Shown here: positions 35,944 to 44,464 of the stretch, piece after piece
Numbering within the stretch: the stretch's first letter is position 1
Layout: each line of letters opens with the position of its first letter
Assembly: GCA_947497065.1 (NCBI GenBank)
Contig: CANMEQ010000004.1
Span: 343,670-407,669 of the forward strand
Direction of reading: 5' to 3'
Length of the DNA stretch: 64,000 nucleotides
Origin: an uncultured Paracoccaceae bacterium
GTDB taxonomy: Bacteria > Pseudomonadota > Alphaproteobacteria > Rhodobacterales > Rhodobacteraceae
The notes under the pieces: model-generated
What the model was told of the DNA's origin: nothing
Databases searched by the model: none
The model's input: only the letters and a program-made list of their open reading frames with translations
Position numbers and translations under genes: made by a program

Positions 35944-36016
35944 GCATAGATTTGCCGAATTCCTATTGAGAGACCTTTGGGTGGGGAGTAGCCTGCCGCA
36001 AACCACGTGGGGAACG

Positions 36017-36406
36017 ATGATGCGTATTTTGCTGTCCGGTGCGATGATGTTGGCTCTTGGGGCCTGTGCCACTGTCGACCTGAACCAGGCCCGCTCACAG
36101 ATCGAAAACCTGAGCCTGTTGAGTGAAACACGACAGGCTTATGACGAGGCCTACCGTGATTTGCCGTTTGACCGTGGTACGGTTTACGTCGTGGCGGAGG
36201 AGCATGGCGATTTGCACACGTATACTTTGACGCCTTGCGGTGTTGGTCGTGTTTGTGGCCCGACCGGGCGCGCGGGCAGCGTACAGCGCACGGATGAGTT
36301 TTTTGTTGTGACTGGAGCCTATTCTGGTCGGACGTTTTATTTGTCGCCGGGTGGCGACGGTGTTTTGAATTGGCGAGGAGTTAATCGTGATCTTGCGTGG
36401 AATTAA
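36017..36406 (+). CDS. Small lipoprotein of unknown function
   Basis: A 129-aa protein with signal MMRILLSGAMMLALGAC and lipobox ALGAC. The mature part has a helical stretch (DLNQARSQIENLSLLSETRQAYDEAYRDLP) and a beta-rich end with two cysteines (TPCGVGRVCG) and the block GRTFYLSPGGDGVLNWRG. ATG 36017 is chosen because the signal peptide begins there; the frame overlaps mutL further upstream. Its end overlaps the start of the next lipoprotein by 20 bases. No family recognised. Confidence 0.72.
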   Translation: MMRILLSGAMMLALGACATVDLNQARSQIENLSLLSETRQAYDEAYRDLPFDRGTVYVVAEEHGDLHTYTLTPCGVGRVCGPTGRAGSVQRTDEFFVVTGAYSGRTFYLSPGGDGVLNWRGVNRDLAWN

Positions 36407-36779
36407 ACGCGCAGCGCTTTTTGGCGTTGTTGGAGCTGCATTGTCAGCATGTATGGCCCCTATTCCGGGAGGCGAGACGGGGCCGTTTGCGGCGGGCAAT
36501 ACCCTGACCTTTTTCTACCAAGAGGTTTTGACGGATCCGCCAGAGCAGGGTCAGATCATTTCTTGCGGGAATGAATTTGTGGCGCGGTCTTGTGTGACGC
36601 TGTCCAATGGTGCGTCTTTCCCGATTGAAGCGACGGAGACAGGTGTCGCGTTCGGGAACGCAACGTTGCGGATTGTTTTGCAATTGGATGCGAACGGGTT
36701 GCCATCGGGTATTGGTCAATTGACCAACGCTGAAACAGGCGAAGCGCGCGGGATGCGTTGGATTTCTTTGCCGTCCTAA
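36387..36779 (+). CDS. Small lipoprotein of unknown function
   Basis: A 130-aa protein starting at GTG 36387 with GAGGAG just upstream. Signal MILRGIKRAALFGVVGAALSAC ends in lipobox LSAC. The mature part has two further cysteines (IISCGNEF and ARSCVTL) and looks beta-rich. It overlaps the preceding lipoprotein gene by 20 bases, so the two are translated together and may act as a pair in the envelope. A strong terminator follows. No family recognised. Confidence 0.72.
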   Translation: MILRGIKRAALFGVVGAALSACMAPIPGGETGPFAAGNTLTFFYQEVLTDPPEQGQIISCGNEFVARSCVTLSNGASFPIEATETGVAFGNATLRIVLQLDANGLPSGIGQLTNAETGEARGMRWISLPS

Positions 36780-36798
36780 GGTTTCCGAAATATTCAAG

Positions 36799-36830
36799 AA
36801 AAAGGCGCGGTCAAACGACTGCGCCTTTTT
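36799..36830. terminator. Bidirectional terminator between mutL-lipoprotein operon and chrR
   Basis: A 14-bp stem AAAAAGGCGCGGTC / GACTGCGCCTTTTT (one G-U pair) with a 4-nt loop. T-runs on both strands let it stop both the lipoprotein operon and the convergent rpoE-chrR operon. Confidence 0.88.
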
Positions 36831-36851
36831 CGGTTTGACTGTTTTGATGCG

Positions 36852-37529
36852 TTAGATCCGCAGGAACGGCTGGGCAATGCGTGGGATCCAGCTGTTGAAC
36901 CGCAAGGGGGCATCGGTGGCGGCGAGGCAGATGCAATCGACCCCTGCTTCGGCCACAGGCTGGTGGTTGAGGTCTTCGTTTGCCACTTCGATATCGCCGG
37001 CGCCGAACCTGTCGGTTTCATCGCTGAAGGCGCCTTGCAGCACCAAGGTAAGTTCGGTGCCACGGTGGCCATGATCCGGAACGGCGGCACCCGCCGGAAT
37101 ATGCAGCAAGCGCACGGATGCGGTTTTGCTTGTTTTCAGGATGGCCTGCTTTACGCCGCCGCCGACTTTGCGCCATTTGACCTTATCTAGATCGCTGCCG
37201 ATGTAATCTTGCAAGGGCAGTGGGACATTGGACGAAGACTGGGCAAGGTTGGTTGTTTCAGGGCGGATATAGGCGGAGGCCGCTTGTTCGGCGATGTCGC
37301 CTGCTTCGATCATATCCAAAGTGTCGCTAAGGCTTTGATCTGACATGGCCTGTGGGAGTTCATCTGCCAGAATCTCGCCGCCTACGGATTCAAACTCATG
37401 CATGCGGGCGCGACATTCGTCGCACAAAGAAATATGTGTCGCGACAACAAGGTTGAAGCCTTCGGGTAGGGTGCCTGCGCAATAGCCGATCATCAATGCG
37501 TCGGTCAGGTGGTGTCTAATCTCGGTCAT
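36852..37529 (-). CDS. chrR: ChrR-type zinc anti-sigma factor
   Basis: A 225-aa protein closely following Rhodobacter sphaeroides ChrR. The N-terminal anti-sigma domain has zinc ligands His7, His32, Cys36 and Cys39 (MTEIRHHLTD and THISLCDECRAR). The C-terminal cupin domain has the metal site PDHGHRGTELTLV and a later His in EDLNHQPV. ChrR holds RpoE inactive; singlet oxygen triggers its loss and frees the sigma factor. ATG 37529 lies 5 bp after the rpoE stop; a GTG at 37538 would overlap it. Confidence 0.93.
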   Translation of the reverse strand: MTEIRHHLTDALMIGYCAGTLPEGFNLVVATHISLCDECRARMHEFESVGGEILADELPQAMSDQSLSDTLDMIEAGDIAEQAASAYIRPETTNLAQSSSNVPLPLQDYIGSDLDKVKWRKVGGGVKQAILKTSKTASVRLLHIPAGAAVPDHGHRGTELTLVLQGAFSDETDRFGAGDIEVANEDLNHQPVAEAGVDCICLAATDAPLRFNSWIPRIAQPFLRI

Positions 37530-37534
37530 GTTTT

Positions 37535-38086
37535 TCACTTCATCTGGTGGCGTAGTCGTTCTAGCGCCAGTCGAATTCTGGATTTGATCGTGCCCAAGGG
37601 GAGGCCCGTTTGTTCCGCAATTTCATTGTGCGTGAGGTCGCCATAGTAGGCGCGAACGATCAGATCTTTTTGTTTTTCGGGGAGCGCGGCCAAGGCCTCG
37701 CCCAGTTGTTCACATTCTTGTTGCAGGGCCATGACATCTTCTTGGTCGGGTTCTGCTTCTGGCCCCCATGGTAGGTCTTCTGGTTCCGGTCTGCGTTGTT
37801 TGCGCAGAACGTCGATCCTGCGGTTTCGCGCGATCGTGAAAATCCAGGTCGAAACGCTCGCCTTTGTGGGGTCGAACATATGTGCTTTGCGCCACAGGGT
37901 GGCCATCACCTCTTGGGTGACGTCTTCTGCCAGATCTGAGCTGGCACCTGATTTCATCAAAAAGCCTTTCACCCGAGGGGCAAAATGGCCAAAGATTTCG
38001 GCGAACGCCGATCTGTCTTTGTCGTCGCGGATGGCGGTCATTTGAGTGACCCAAGCCATTCGGTCTGATTGTGGTGATGCTTTCAC
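37535..38086 (-). CDS. rpoE: ECF sigma factor RpoE of the ChrR-controlled singlet-oxygen response
   Basis: The 183-aa protein aligns along its length with R. sphaeroides RpoE (about 181 aa). Region 2 has HFAPRVKGFLMKSG and STWIFTIARNRRIDVLRK; region 4 has LTHNEIAEQTGLPLGTIKSR. It directs RNA polymerase to singlet-oxygen genes when freed from ChrR. I choose GTG 38086, which has AGAGG 5 nt upstream and matches the family N-terminus. The frame stays open another 80 codons with several ATGs, but those overlap the predicted promoter at 38211-38240, so they should not be translated from that transcript. Confidence 0.88.
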   Translation of the reverse strand: MKASPQSDRMAWVTQMTAIRDDKDRSAFAEIFGHFAPRVKGFLMKSGASSDLAEDVTQEVMATLWRKAHMFDPTKASVSTWIFTIARNRRIDVLRKQRRPEPEDLPWGPEAEPDQEDVMALQQECEQLGEALAALPEKQKDLIVRAYYGDLTHNEIAEQTGLPLGTIKSRIRLALERLRHQMK

Positions 38087-38210
38087 AGCAACCTCTTTGA
38101 TGGGCACGGAATTTGGAGTTCCATGCTTTAAAATCTGAGTCGCCGATTGCGCATCCTGCGCGGTCGGCTGATTGGATTTCATCAAGGTCGATGTTCTTGT
38201 CATCATACAC

Positions 38211-38240
38211 TTGATACGGGGCTTGTTCGCCATTGGATCA
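38211..38240 (-). promoter_or_regulatory. RpoE-type autoregulatory promoter of rpoE-chrR
   Basis: On the minus strand TGATCC (38235-38240), an 18-nt spacer and TATCAA (38211-38216) match the R. sphaeroides sigma-E class (TGATCC-N18-TA). Transcription would start about 120 nt before the GTG of rpoE. No equally good copy was seen for the divergent operon. Confidence 0.72.
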
Positions 38241-38387
38241 CACCGGATGGAGAAAAAGTTCCGCTTGGGGTGAGAAATATTTATTGCGTTGAAAATAAAC
38301 CAAAACCCAACGTGGACCGTAAACAAAATAAGACAGCGTGCAAGCTAAGCTGCGTTGGAAATCTAAGATCGAAGGGGATCGGGTAAT

Positions 38388-39686
38388 ATGTCAACGAAAA
38401 CAATGGGCAGTGCCGCACGGCGCATCGCCGTTATTGGCGCTGGAATTTCTGGCATGGCCGCAGCGCATGAGTTGGCGAAAGATCATCAGGTTGTTCTTTT
38501 TGAGGCAGACCAGCGATTGGGCGGTCATGCGCGGACGCGGATGGCAGGAAAAAATGGCGATCAGCCAGTCGACACCGGCTTTATCGTTTTCAACTACGCG
38601 AACTATCCCCATTTGACCGCGTTGTTCGAGGAGTTGGATGTGCCGGTGACGGAATCCAACATGTCCTTTGGGGCGTCGATTGAGGGGGGGCAATTCGAAT
38701 ATGGGTTGGCGTCGCTACAAGCGTTGTTCGCGCAGCCGAGAAATGCGGTGAACCCTAAGTTTTTACGCATGATCCGCGACGTTTTGAATTTTAATAAAAA
38801 TGGCCTGAGGTTGTCTAAAGAGGCTGGCCTGACGGTGGGCGGTTTGATTGAGCGTTTGGGGGCGAGTGAGTATTTCCGTGACTACTATCTCTTGCCGCTC
38901 AGCGGTGCGATCTGGTCGACGCCGACTGAGAAAATTATGGATTTTCCGGCCCATGCCATGATGACGTTTTTTGACAACCACGCATTGCTGGGGATCACGG
39001 GCCAACACCAGTGGTACACCGTAGAGGGTGGGTCGCAGGAATATGTTTCGCGATTGGGCCAATCGATGGTGCAGCGCGGTGTTGTTGTTCGGCTAGGGAC
39101 CCCTGTTGATGGTGTGGAGCGTCAGGTGAGTGGCGTCAGGATCAAGGCACGTGGGGCGGATTGGGAGGCGTTTGACGAGGTCGTTTTCGCCACCCATTCT
39201 GATGACAGTTTGGCATTGTTGTCCGACCCGACCGAGGCGGAGGCCGATGTGTTGGGCGCAATCAAGTACCAGCCCAACAAGATTGTGCTGCATTCGGATG
39301 CATCGATTATGCCGAAGAGGAAATCGGTCTGGTCGGCGTGGGTGTATACTGAAGACAGCGACAAGCGGTCGGATCGGATTGATTTGACCTATTGGATGAA
39401 CAAATTGCAGCCTTGGCTCACGCGCGATGAGTTATTTGTGACGCTGAACACCACGCGAGATATCGATCCTGCGTTGGTTTGGGATGAGGTGACATTGCGC
39501 CACCCGGTGTATGATTTGGCGGCATTGGCAGCCCAAAAACAAGCGGCGGCGATGAATGGGGCCAACAACACATGGTTCTGTGGCGCTTGGATGAAAAACG
39601 GTTTTCATGAAGATGGCATAGGCTCGGCGATGGATGTTGTTGCGGCTATTCGTGCGCGCAATCTTCAGGCTTTGGCGGCTGAATAG
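38388..39686 (+). CDS. FAD-dependent amine-oxidase-type protein (RpoE-ChrR regulon type)
   Basis: A 432-aa flavoprotein with the dinucleotide motif RIAVIGAGISGMAAAHEL and GGHARTR; the C-terminal flavin block reads GIGSAMDVVAAI. Related proteins are annotated 'NAD/FAD-binding, cyclopropane fatty-acid-linked' and lie in the same spot in R. sphaeroides (RSP1091 by memory), where this operon is RpoE-dependent and linked to modified fatty acids made under singlet oxygen. GAAGGGG precedes ATG 38388. It heads a five-gene operon divergent from rpoE. Confidence 0.88.
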   Translation: MSTKTMGSAARRIAVIGAGISGMAAAHELAKDHQVVLFEADQRLGGHARTRMAGKNGDQPVDTGFIVFNYANYPHLTALFEELDVPVTESNMSFGASIEGGQFEYGLASLQALFAQPRNAVNPKFLRMIRDVLNFNKNGLRLSKEAGLTVGGLIERLGASEYFRDYYLLPLSGAIWSTPTEKIMDFPAHAMMTFFDNHALLGITGQHQWYTVEGGSQEYVSRLGQSMVQRGVVVRLGTPVDGVERQVSGVRIKARGADWEAFDEVVFATHSDDSLALLSDPTEAEADVLGAIKYQPNKIVLHSDASIMPKRKSVWSAWVYTEDSDKRSDRIDLTYWMNKLQPWLTRDELFVTLNTTRDIDPALVWDEVTLRHPVYDLAALAAQKQAAAMNGANNTWFCGAWMKNGFHEDGIGSAMDVVAAIRARNLQALAAE

Positions 39687-39688
39687 AC

Positions 39689-40444
39689 ATGAGCCGCGTG
39701 CAACATATCGCGGGGGAGACCTATCACGCCCGGCGTGGCGCCGTGAAAAACGCGTTCCGGTATTCTATCGACTACGTGTTGATGGATGCTGAGGCAGAGG
39801 TCGACAGCCCGATTTTGTTTGCGCGCAACCGCGGCGGTGTCATGTCGTTGCACGATCGTGATCACGGTGGTCCGCCGAAAGACGGGCGTGGGGCCGCCTG
39901 GGTGCGCGATATTTTGAGTGCGCATGATCTGGATGTTCCGGGGCGGATCGATTTGCTGGCGCAGCCGCGGGTGTTGGGGCATGTTTTCAACCCTGTTTCA
40001 TTTTGGCTGTGCCATGACACGCAGGGCCTATTGCGGGTTGTGATTGCAGAGGTTTCAAACACCTTCGGCGATCGGCATTCGTACCTGTGTCATCATGATG
40101 ATCTGCGCGAGATCACGAAAGCGGACACCATTACGGCGCAGAAGATTTTTCATGTTTCGCCGTTTCAAGACATCGCCGGTGGCTACACGTTCCGTTTTGA
40201 TATCGGGGCGGATGCCATTGGGATTTGGATTGATTTCTCGGAAGATCATGCCGGTCTGATTGCCACGCTGACAGGGCCACGCCGGAGGCTGACGAACCTT
40301 GGGATCGTTCGATCAATGGTGCGTCGCCCGTTCGGGTCGCGCCGGGTTTTGACGCTGATCCATTGGCAGGCGTTGAAGTTGTGGTGGAAAGGGGTGGCGT
40401 ATCGCCCGCGCCCAGACCCGCCAGAACGGGAGGTTTCAAAATGA
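39689..40444 (+). CDS. DUF1365 domain-containing protein
   Basis: A 251-aa DUF1365 protein: AFRYSIDYVLMD-type start, NPVSFWLCHD, AEVSNTFGDRHSYL, and KIFHVSPFQDIAGGYTFRF. The family is always found beside flavin amine oxidases and often cyclopropane-fatty-acid-synthase-like methyltransferases, but its activity is not settled. Starts 2 bp after the preceding stop and overlaps the following MFS start by four bases (ATGA). Confidence 0.93.
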   Translation: MSRVQHIAGETYHARRGAVKNAFRYSIDYVLMDAEAEVDSPILFARNRGGVMSLHDRDHGGPPKDGRGAAWVRDILSAHDLDVPGRIDLLAQPRVLGHVFNPVSFWLCHDTQGLLRVVIAEVSNTFGDRHSYLCHHDDLREITKADTITAQKIFHVSPFQDIAGGYTFRFDIGADAIGIWIDFSEDHAGLIATLTGPRRRLTNLGIVRSMVRRPFGSRRVLTLIHWQALKLWWKGVAYRPRPDPPEREVSK

Positions 40445-41670
40445 CCTCTGCTGTTGCTGCCCGTTTTCCGGCCTACACCGGCTTTGCCGCGGTTCTATCC
40501 GGTGCAGGTTTGCCGATTTATATCTATGCGCCGAAGTTTTACGCCGACACCTACGGTGTGAGCCTTACGGCGTTGGGGGCTGTGTTGTTTGGGTTGCGGT
40601 TGTTTGATGTTGTTCAGGATCCGCTTCTTGGTTGGGTGGCTGAGAGATTGCGCGACGGCAAGGCGTTGGCGGTGGCCGTGGGCGCGACTGTTTTGGGAGC
40701 TGCGATGGTGGGCTTGTTCGCCGTTGCGCCACCGATTGATCCGGTGATCTGGTTTGGGTTGACCATCACGGCGCTGTTTTCCGCGTTTAGTTTTCTGACC
40801 ATCACCTTTTATGCGCAAGGTATTGCAAAGGTCGCGGGCCAAGTGGATGGGCACATGACGCTTGCCGCTTGGCGCGAAACGGGGGCTTTGCTGGGGATTT
40901 GTGCGGCGGCTATCGCGCCTACAGCCTTGATGGGGGTGTCAGCCGACCCCTTCGCGAGCTTTGCTTGGGGGTTTGCGACGGCGACTTTGGTGGCGACGCT
41001 TTTCATGTGGCGCGAGTGGTCGCCCGCGCCGATTGACCAAGGTATTGCACCGATGAAATCGATATTGGCAGACCCGCTGGCGCGGCGGTTGCTGATCTTG
41101 GCGTTGGTGAATGCGACGCCACTGGCGGTGTCGTCGACGCTGTTTTTGTTTTTTGTTGAAAGCCGACTGTATGCGGCGGGATGGGAAGGGCCGTTGTTGG
41201 TGCTGTTCTTCTTGGCGGCGGCTATTTCATCGCCGGTTTGGTCGATGTTGGCGCGCCGATATGGAGCTAAGCCAGTTTTGTCATCGGCCATGGTGCTGGC
41301 GATTGGTGCCTTTGGTTGGACGCTAACCTTGGGCGTGGGGGATGCGGCTGCGTTTGCTGTGATTTGTGTTTTTTCGGGTGCGACAATTGGTGCCGATTTA
41401 ACTTTGCTCCCAGCGCTGTTCGCCAAACGTATGACTTGTATCGCGCCCAATGGCGGACAGGGGTTTGGCCTGTGGTCATTGGTGTCGAAATTCACGCTCG
41501 CGTTTGCGGCTGTGATCTTATTGCCGGTGTTGGACATGGCGGGCTTTGCGGCTGGTCAGGACAACCCCGAAGCGGCTTTGACGTTGCTGACGCTGATGTA
41601 CGCGTTGGTACCGATTGTATTGAAATTTGTGGCCCTAGGATTGCTGGCCACAACATCGTTGGAGGACTGA
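40441..41670 (+). CDS. MFS transporter (GPH/MelB-like)
   Basis: A 409-aa, roughly 12-helix transporter. FDVVQDPLLGWVAERLRDGK is the cytoplasmic loop signature of the glycoside-pentoside-hexuronide (MelB) branch. ATG 40441 overlaps the DUF1365 stop; the upstream frame is the DUF1365 shadow. In R. sphaeroides the corresponding gene is RpoE-dependent (from memory). The cargo is unknown; lipid or lipid precursor movement is a reasonable guess from the operon. Confidence 0.87.
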   Translation: MTSAVAARFPAYTGFAAVLSGAGLPIYIYAPKFYADTYGVSLTALGAVLFGLRLFDVVQDPLLGWVAERLRDGKALAVAVGATVLGAAMVGLFAVAPPIDPVIWFGLTITALFSAFSFLTITFYAQGIAKVAGQVDGHMTLAAWRETGALLGICAAAIAPTALMGVSADPFASFAWGFATATLVATLFMWREWSPAPIDQGIAPMKSILADPLARRLLILALVNATPLAVSSTLFLFFVESRLYAAGWEGPLLVLFFLAAAISSPVWSMLARRYGAKPVLSSAMVLAIGAFGWTLTLGVGDAAAFAVICVFSGATIGADLTLLPALFAKRMTCIAPNGGQGFGLWSLVSKFTLAFAAVILLPVLDMAGFAAGQDNPEAALTLLTLMYALVPIVLKFVALGLLATTSLED

Positions 41671-41674
41671 GACT

Positions 41675-42253
41675 ATGACGTCCACTATACTGTTCGTTCT
41701 GGGGGCCCTGTGTGTTCTGGCCCTTGTTTTGTTGAAAGATAAGTTTGTGTCCTTCATGGCGCAAAAGCCCGATGACTATGCGGACGGGCCAATGTTTAAC
41801 ATGCGTGAGGTGTTCGATGGGCCGATAGAATGCGAAGGCGTGATTTATGGGCCTACGGGGCGTGTGACATCGCGGTTTGCGGCAGATTTTCATGCCACGT
41901 GGGATGGAAATGTTGGTACGGTGAAGGAGGAGTTTCGCTACGACAGTGGCAGCGTTCAGCACCGAGAGTGGACATTCATTTTGGGCAATGATGGGTCGAT
42001 CAAGGCGAAGGCGCCGGATGTGATTGGTGAGGGTACAGGGATGCAAATGGGCAGCGCTGTGCGGTTGAACTACGATATTCAACTGACCGAGGATGCTGGC
42101 GGGCATGTTCTGTCGACCACGGATTGGATGTATTTGGCGCCCAATGGCAACATCGTGAACCGCTCGCAGTTTCGCAAGTTTGGGGTGAAAGTGGCCGAGC
42201 TTGTCGCGACCATGCGGCCGAAAAATGCGCAATCCATGCAAGCGGGGGAGTGA
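41675..42253 (+). CDS. DUF3833 domain-containing protein
   Basis: A 192-aa protein with an N-terminal membrane segment (STILFVLGALCVLALVLL) and a DUF3833 beta-barrel-like body: FDGPIECEGVIYGPTGRVTS, FHATWDGNVGTVKEEF, DWMYLAPNGNIVNRS. DUF3833 proteins are envelope proteins of unknown activity found with DUF1365/amine oxidase operons. Starts 5 bp after the MFS gene. Confidence 0.88.
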   Translation: MTSTILFVLGALCVLALVLLKDKFVSFMAQKPDDYADGPMFNMREVFDGPIECEGVIYGPTGRVTSRFAADFHATWDGNVGTVKEEFRYDSGSVQHREWTFILGNDGSIKAKAPDVIGEGTGMQMGSAVRLNYDIQLTEDAGGHVLSTTDWMYLAPNGNIVNRSQFRKFGVKVAELVATMRPKNAQSMQAGE

Positions 42254-42257
42254 TCTG

Positions 42258-42992
42258 ATGCGAACGTGGCAAGGTAAGCGGTATTGGTTGGTCGGCGCGA
42301 GCGAGGGTTTGGGCAAAGCGTTGGCAGAGCGATTGAGCCGCGCGGGTGCTGAGGTGATTTTATCAGCTCGGTCTGAGGATAAGCTGGCTGCGGCTGTTGC
42401 CGAAATGCCGGGTAAGGCCAGTTATCAGACGATTGATATTTCAGATGATGAGAGTGTGAAGGCCGCAGCAGAAGCGGTGGGCCACGTTGACGGTTTGATT
42501 TTGTTGGCTGGCGTCTACTGGCCGTTTGGGGCCGATGCATGGGAGGCGGACAAGGCTGTCGTTATGGCCGATATCAACTTTACCGGTTTCATGCGGGTTC
42601 TTGGGCAGGTGGTGCCAGCGATGGTTGATTGCGATGCCGGACATATCGTTATCACGTCGTCGCTGACGGGGTTTCGGGGTTTGGCCGGCTCGATTGGATA
42701 CACAGCATCAAAAGCGGCCACGATGTCCTTGGCGGAGTGCATGTATGCGGATCTGCGGAAAACGGGGGTTGATGTTCAAGTTGCGAACCCCGGTTTCATC
42801 AAGACCAGGCTGACCGATAAGAATGATTTCAACATGCCGTTTATGATGCAGCCTGAGCAGGCGGCGAAAGCCATGTTTGACCATATGGGCACGGACCACT
42901 TTAAGAAGAGTTTTCCGATGATGTTTTCATGGCTTTTCCGGCTGTCGCAGTTCTTGCCTGATTGGGCCTATTTCAGAATATTTGGCAAATAG
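42258..42992 (+). CDS. Short-chain dehydrogenase/reductase (last gene of the RpoE-regulon-type operon)
   Basis: A 244-aa SDR: cofactor motif LVGASEGLGKALAERL, catalytic Ser in ITSSLTGF, and YTASKAA (Tyr and Lys). C-terminal segment MFSWLFRLSQFLPDW is hydrophobic and may touch the membrane. ATG 42258 begins just after the DUF3833 stop; the upstream frame overlaps DUF3833. Likely acts on a lipid-linked substrate in this operon, by context. Confidence 0.9.
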   Translation: MRTWQGKRYWLVGASEGLGKALAERLSRAGAEVILSARSEDKLAAAVAEMPGKASYQTIDISDDESVKAAAEAVGHVDGLILLAGVYWPFGADAWEADKAVVMADINFTGFMRVLGQVVPAMVDCDAGHIVITSSLTGFRGLAGSIGYTASKAATMSLAECMYADLRKTGVDVQVANPGFIKTRLTDKNDFNMPFMMQPEQAAKAMFDHMGTDHFKKSFPMMFSWLFRLSQFLPDWAYFRIFGK

Positions 42993-43084
42993 GGTAGACT
43001 TTAGTCGTGCACGAAATCTGCGCGATGTCTTTTGATCAGCTGATGATCTGCACGGTAGGTTCGTGTGAAAACAGGAGACGCGCA

Positions 43085-43492
43085 TTGCACAGATTCCGAT
43101 ATACCCTACCGCTCGCAGCGGCGATTATTTTGGCCATTTATGCCGCCATCTATGCTTTGATTTTACTGTCCTTCGTTTCGGGAGGGCACTTTGATCTGTT
43201 GATTGCGGCGCTTGTTTGCGCCTTGCTTGCCTTGGCGACGACGCCTTTTTTTGCCTTGGTCTATTTGCCACGCCAGCAGAAAGATATTTCTAAGCGCGCA
43301 GCGATTTGGATGAGTGTTGTGATGGCCTGTCCCTCGCTCGCGTGGGGCGTGACAACAATTCAATGGATTGCAGATTTAGGGCTGCGGGAGATTTGGTTTG
43401 CGTTGGGAACTGCCGCGGTTCCTGCTGTGCTGTCGATCTATCTGACTGTTGTTTTCGCCAAAGCGGCGTATCGCAAGCGCGTGCAAACGTAG
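43085..43492 (+). CDS. Membrane protein of unknown function
   Basis: A protein of about 135 aa with four hydrophobic segments (LPLAAAIILAIYAAIYALILL, LLIAALVCALLALATTPFFALVY, ISKRAAIWMSVVMACPSLAWG, FALGTAAVPAVLSIYLTVV). The start is uncertain: TTG 43085 has AGGAG 8 nt upstream, while GTG 43007 and ATG 43025 would add a Cys-rich stretch without homology. It ends 1 bp before the convergent gene. No family recognised. Confidence 0.6.
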   Translation: MHRFRYTLPLAAAIILAIYAAIYALILLSFVSGGHFDLLIAALVCALLALATTPFFALVYLPRQQKDISKRAAIWMSVVMACPSLAWGVTTIQWIADLGLREIWFALGTAAVPAVLSIYLTVVFAKAAYRKRVQT

Positions 43493-43493
43493 G

Positions 43494-44339
43494 TTACGCA
43501 GCGTTGGCGGCGTATTCAGCACGCAGCTCTTCGAGACGTTCAATCGCTTCGGCGCGTGTGTTTCTGATGTTGGGGCGGGTTGTTTTGGCTTCATATCGCA
43601 AGCGTTTGTCGGCTTCGGTTTCGGAGCCCATGGCGTAGCGCACGGATCCCATGGAGTAGGTTTTGTTGAATTCTTCGGAGCGTATCGAAAACTGGACCCA
43701 AGCGGGTGATTGGATGCGGGTGCCTTCATATTTGAATACGATCCACCATTTGTGACGGGTCGCGCGGATAGCCTCTTCTGCCCAATTGTGGACGTCGTTC
43801 ACATCGCGTGAATGCAGGAAATCCATATCACTGAGATCGATTTCGAGGATGCCCGTGTCGTGGTCGAATGACATGCGTCGCAGAAAGGCGTCTTTGTTGA
43901 AGCTAGGGTGGTGCGCGAGCCGTTCGCGGCGTTTGGACGGAAGCGATTTGAGGTGATCCCAAGCGGCGTCACGCGATCCGAACAGGTTTGGGTTTTCGCG
44001 ATCGGTGCCTGCATTGCGGGCGATTTGTTTCACCGTGTCGGGGTCTGCATCATAGCGCACGGTTTTCATCGAATGCCCTTCGTTGAGGTCGAGGCCGCGG
44101 CGCGTGAAGGCAAACCAGGCTTCGCCATCCACGCGGTAGTCTTGGGTGTTCACCATGAAAAACCACTGCGGCTCGCCTGTTTCCATGATCCGGCGCTCGA
44201 TTTGGTCGTAGAACGCATTCACGTCAGCGGTGGTGTGGAAATACAGACCGGTAAAGGTGATTTCCACGATCTGCGCGCTTTCGTGGATTGCGATCCGAGG
44301 ATCAACGGCATTTGGCGAAAAGTCGTCACTGTAAGGCAT
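43494..44339 (-). CDS. Protein with two tandem copies of an unrecognised ~110-residue domain
   Basis: A 281-aa cytoplasmic protein made of two related units. Unit 1 (about 15-130): IVEITFTGLYFHTTADVN, WFFMVNTQDYRVDG, HSMKTVRYDADPDT. Unit 2 (about 158-270): ILEIDLSDMDFLHSRDVN, WWIVFKYEGTRIQS, YSMGSVRYAMGSET. Each pattern (strand, 'ADVN/RDVN' helix, W-rich strand, 'S-x-G/K-x-V-R-Y' block) suggests an alpha/beta fold, possibly STAS/SpoIIAA-like, but this is a guess from pattern. No active-site motif is visible. Confidence 0.7.
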   Translation of the reverse strand: MPYSDDFSPNAVDPRIAIHESAQIVEITFTGLYFHTTADVNAFYDQIERRIMETGEPQWFFMVNTQDYRVDGEAWFAFTRRGLDLNEGHSMKTVRYDADPDTVKQIARNAGTDRENPNLFGSRDAAWDHLKSLPSKRRERLAHHPSFNKDAFLRRMSFDHDTGILEIDLSDMDFLHSRDVNDVHNWAEEAIRATRHKWWIVFKYEGTRIQSPAWVQFSIRSEEFNKTYSMGSVRYAMGSETEADKRLRYEAKTTRPNIRNTRAEAIERLEELRAEYAANAA

Positions 44340-44464
44340 TGAAACATCCGGTGTCTTGCGGGTGCGGGTTAGATCGTGATGATAGCCCTAAAACAGGCCA
44401 ACACCAAATGGACGTTGCTATTGGATAGCGACGGCGCCAGCCCGATATAAGGGAGAGCAGTAAA

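Noticed and set aside
39689..41670. Missing cyclopropane-fatty-acid synthase gene in the RpoE operon as an anomaly
   Set aside because: In Rhodobacter the methyltransferase is encoded elsewhere, so its absence here is expected rather than a deletion.
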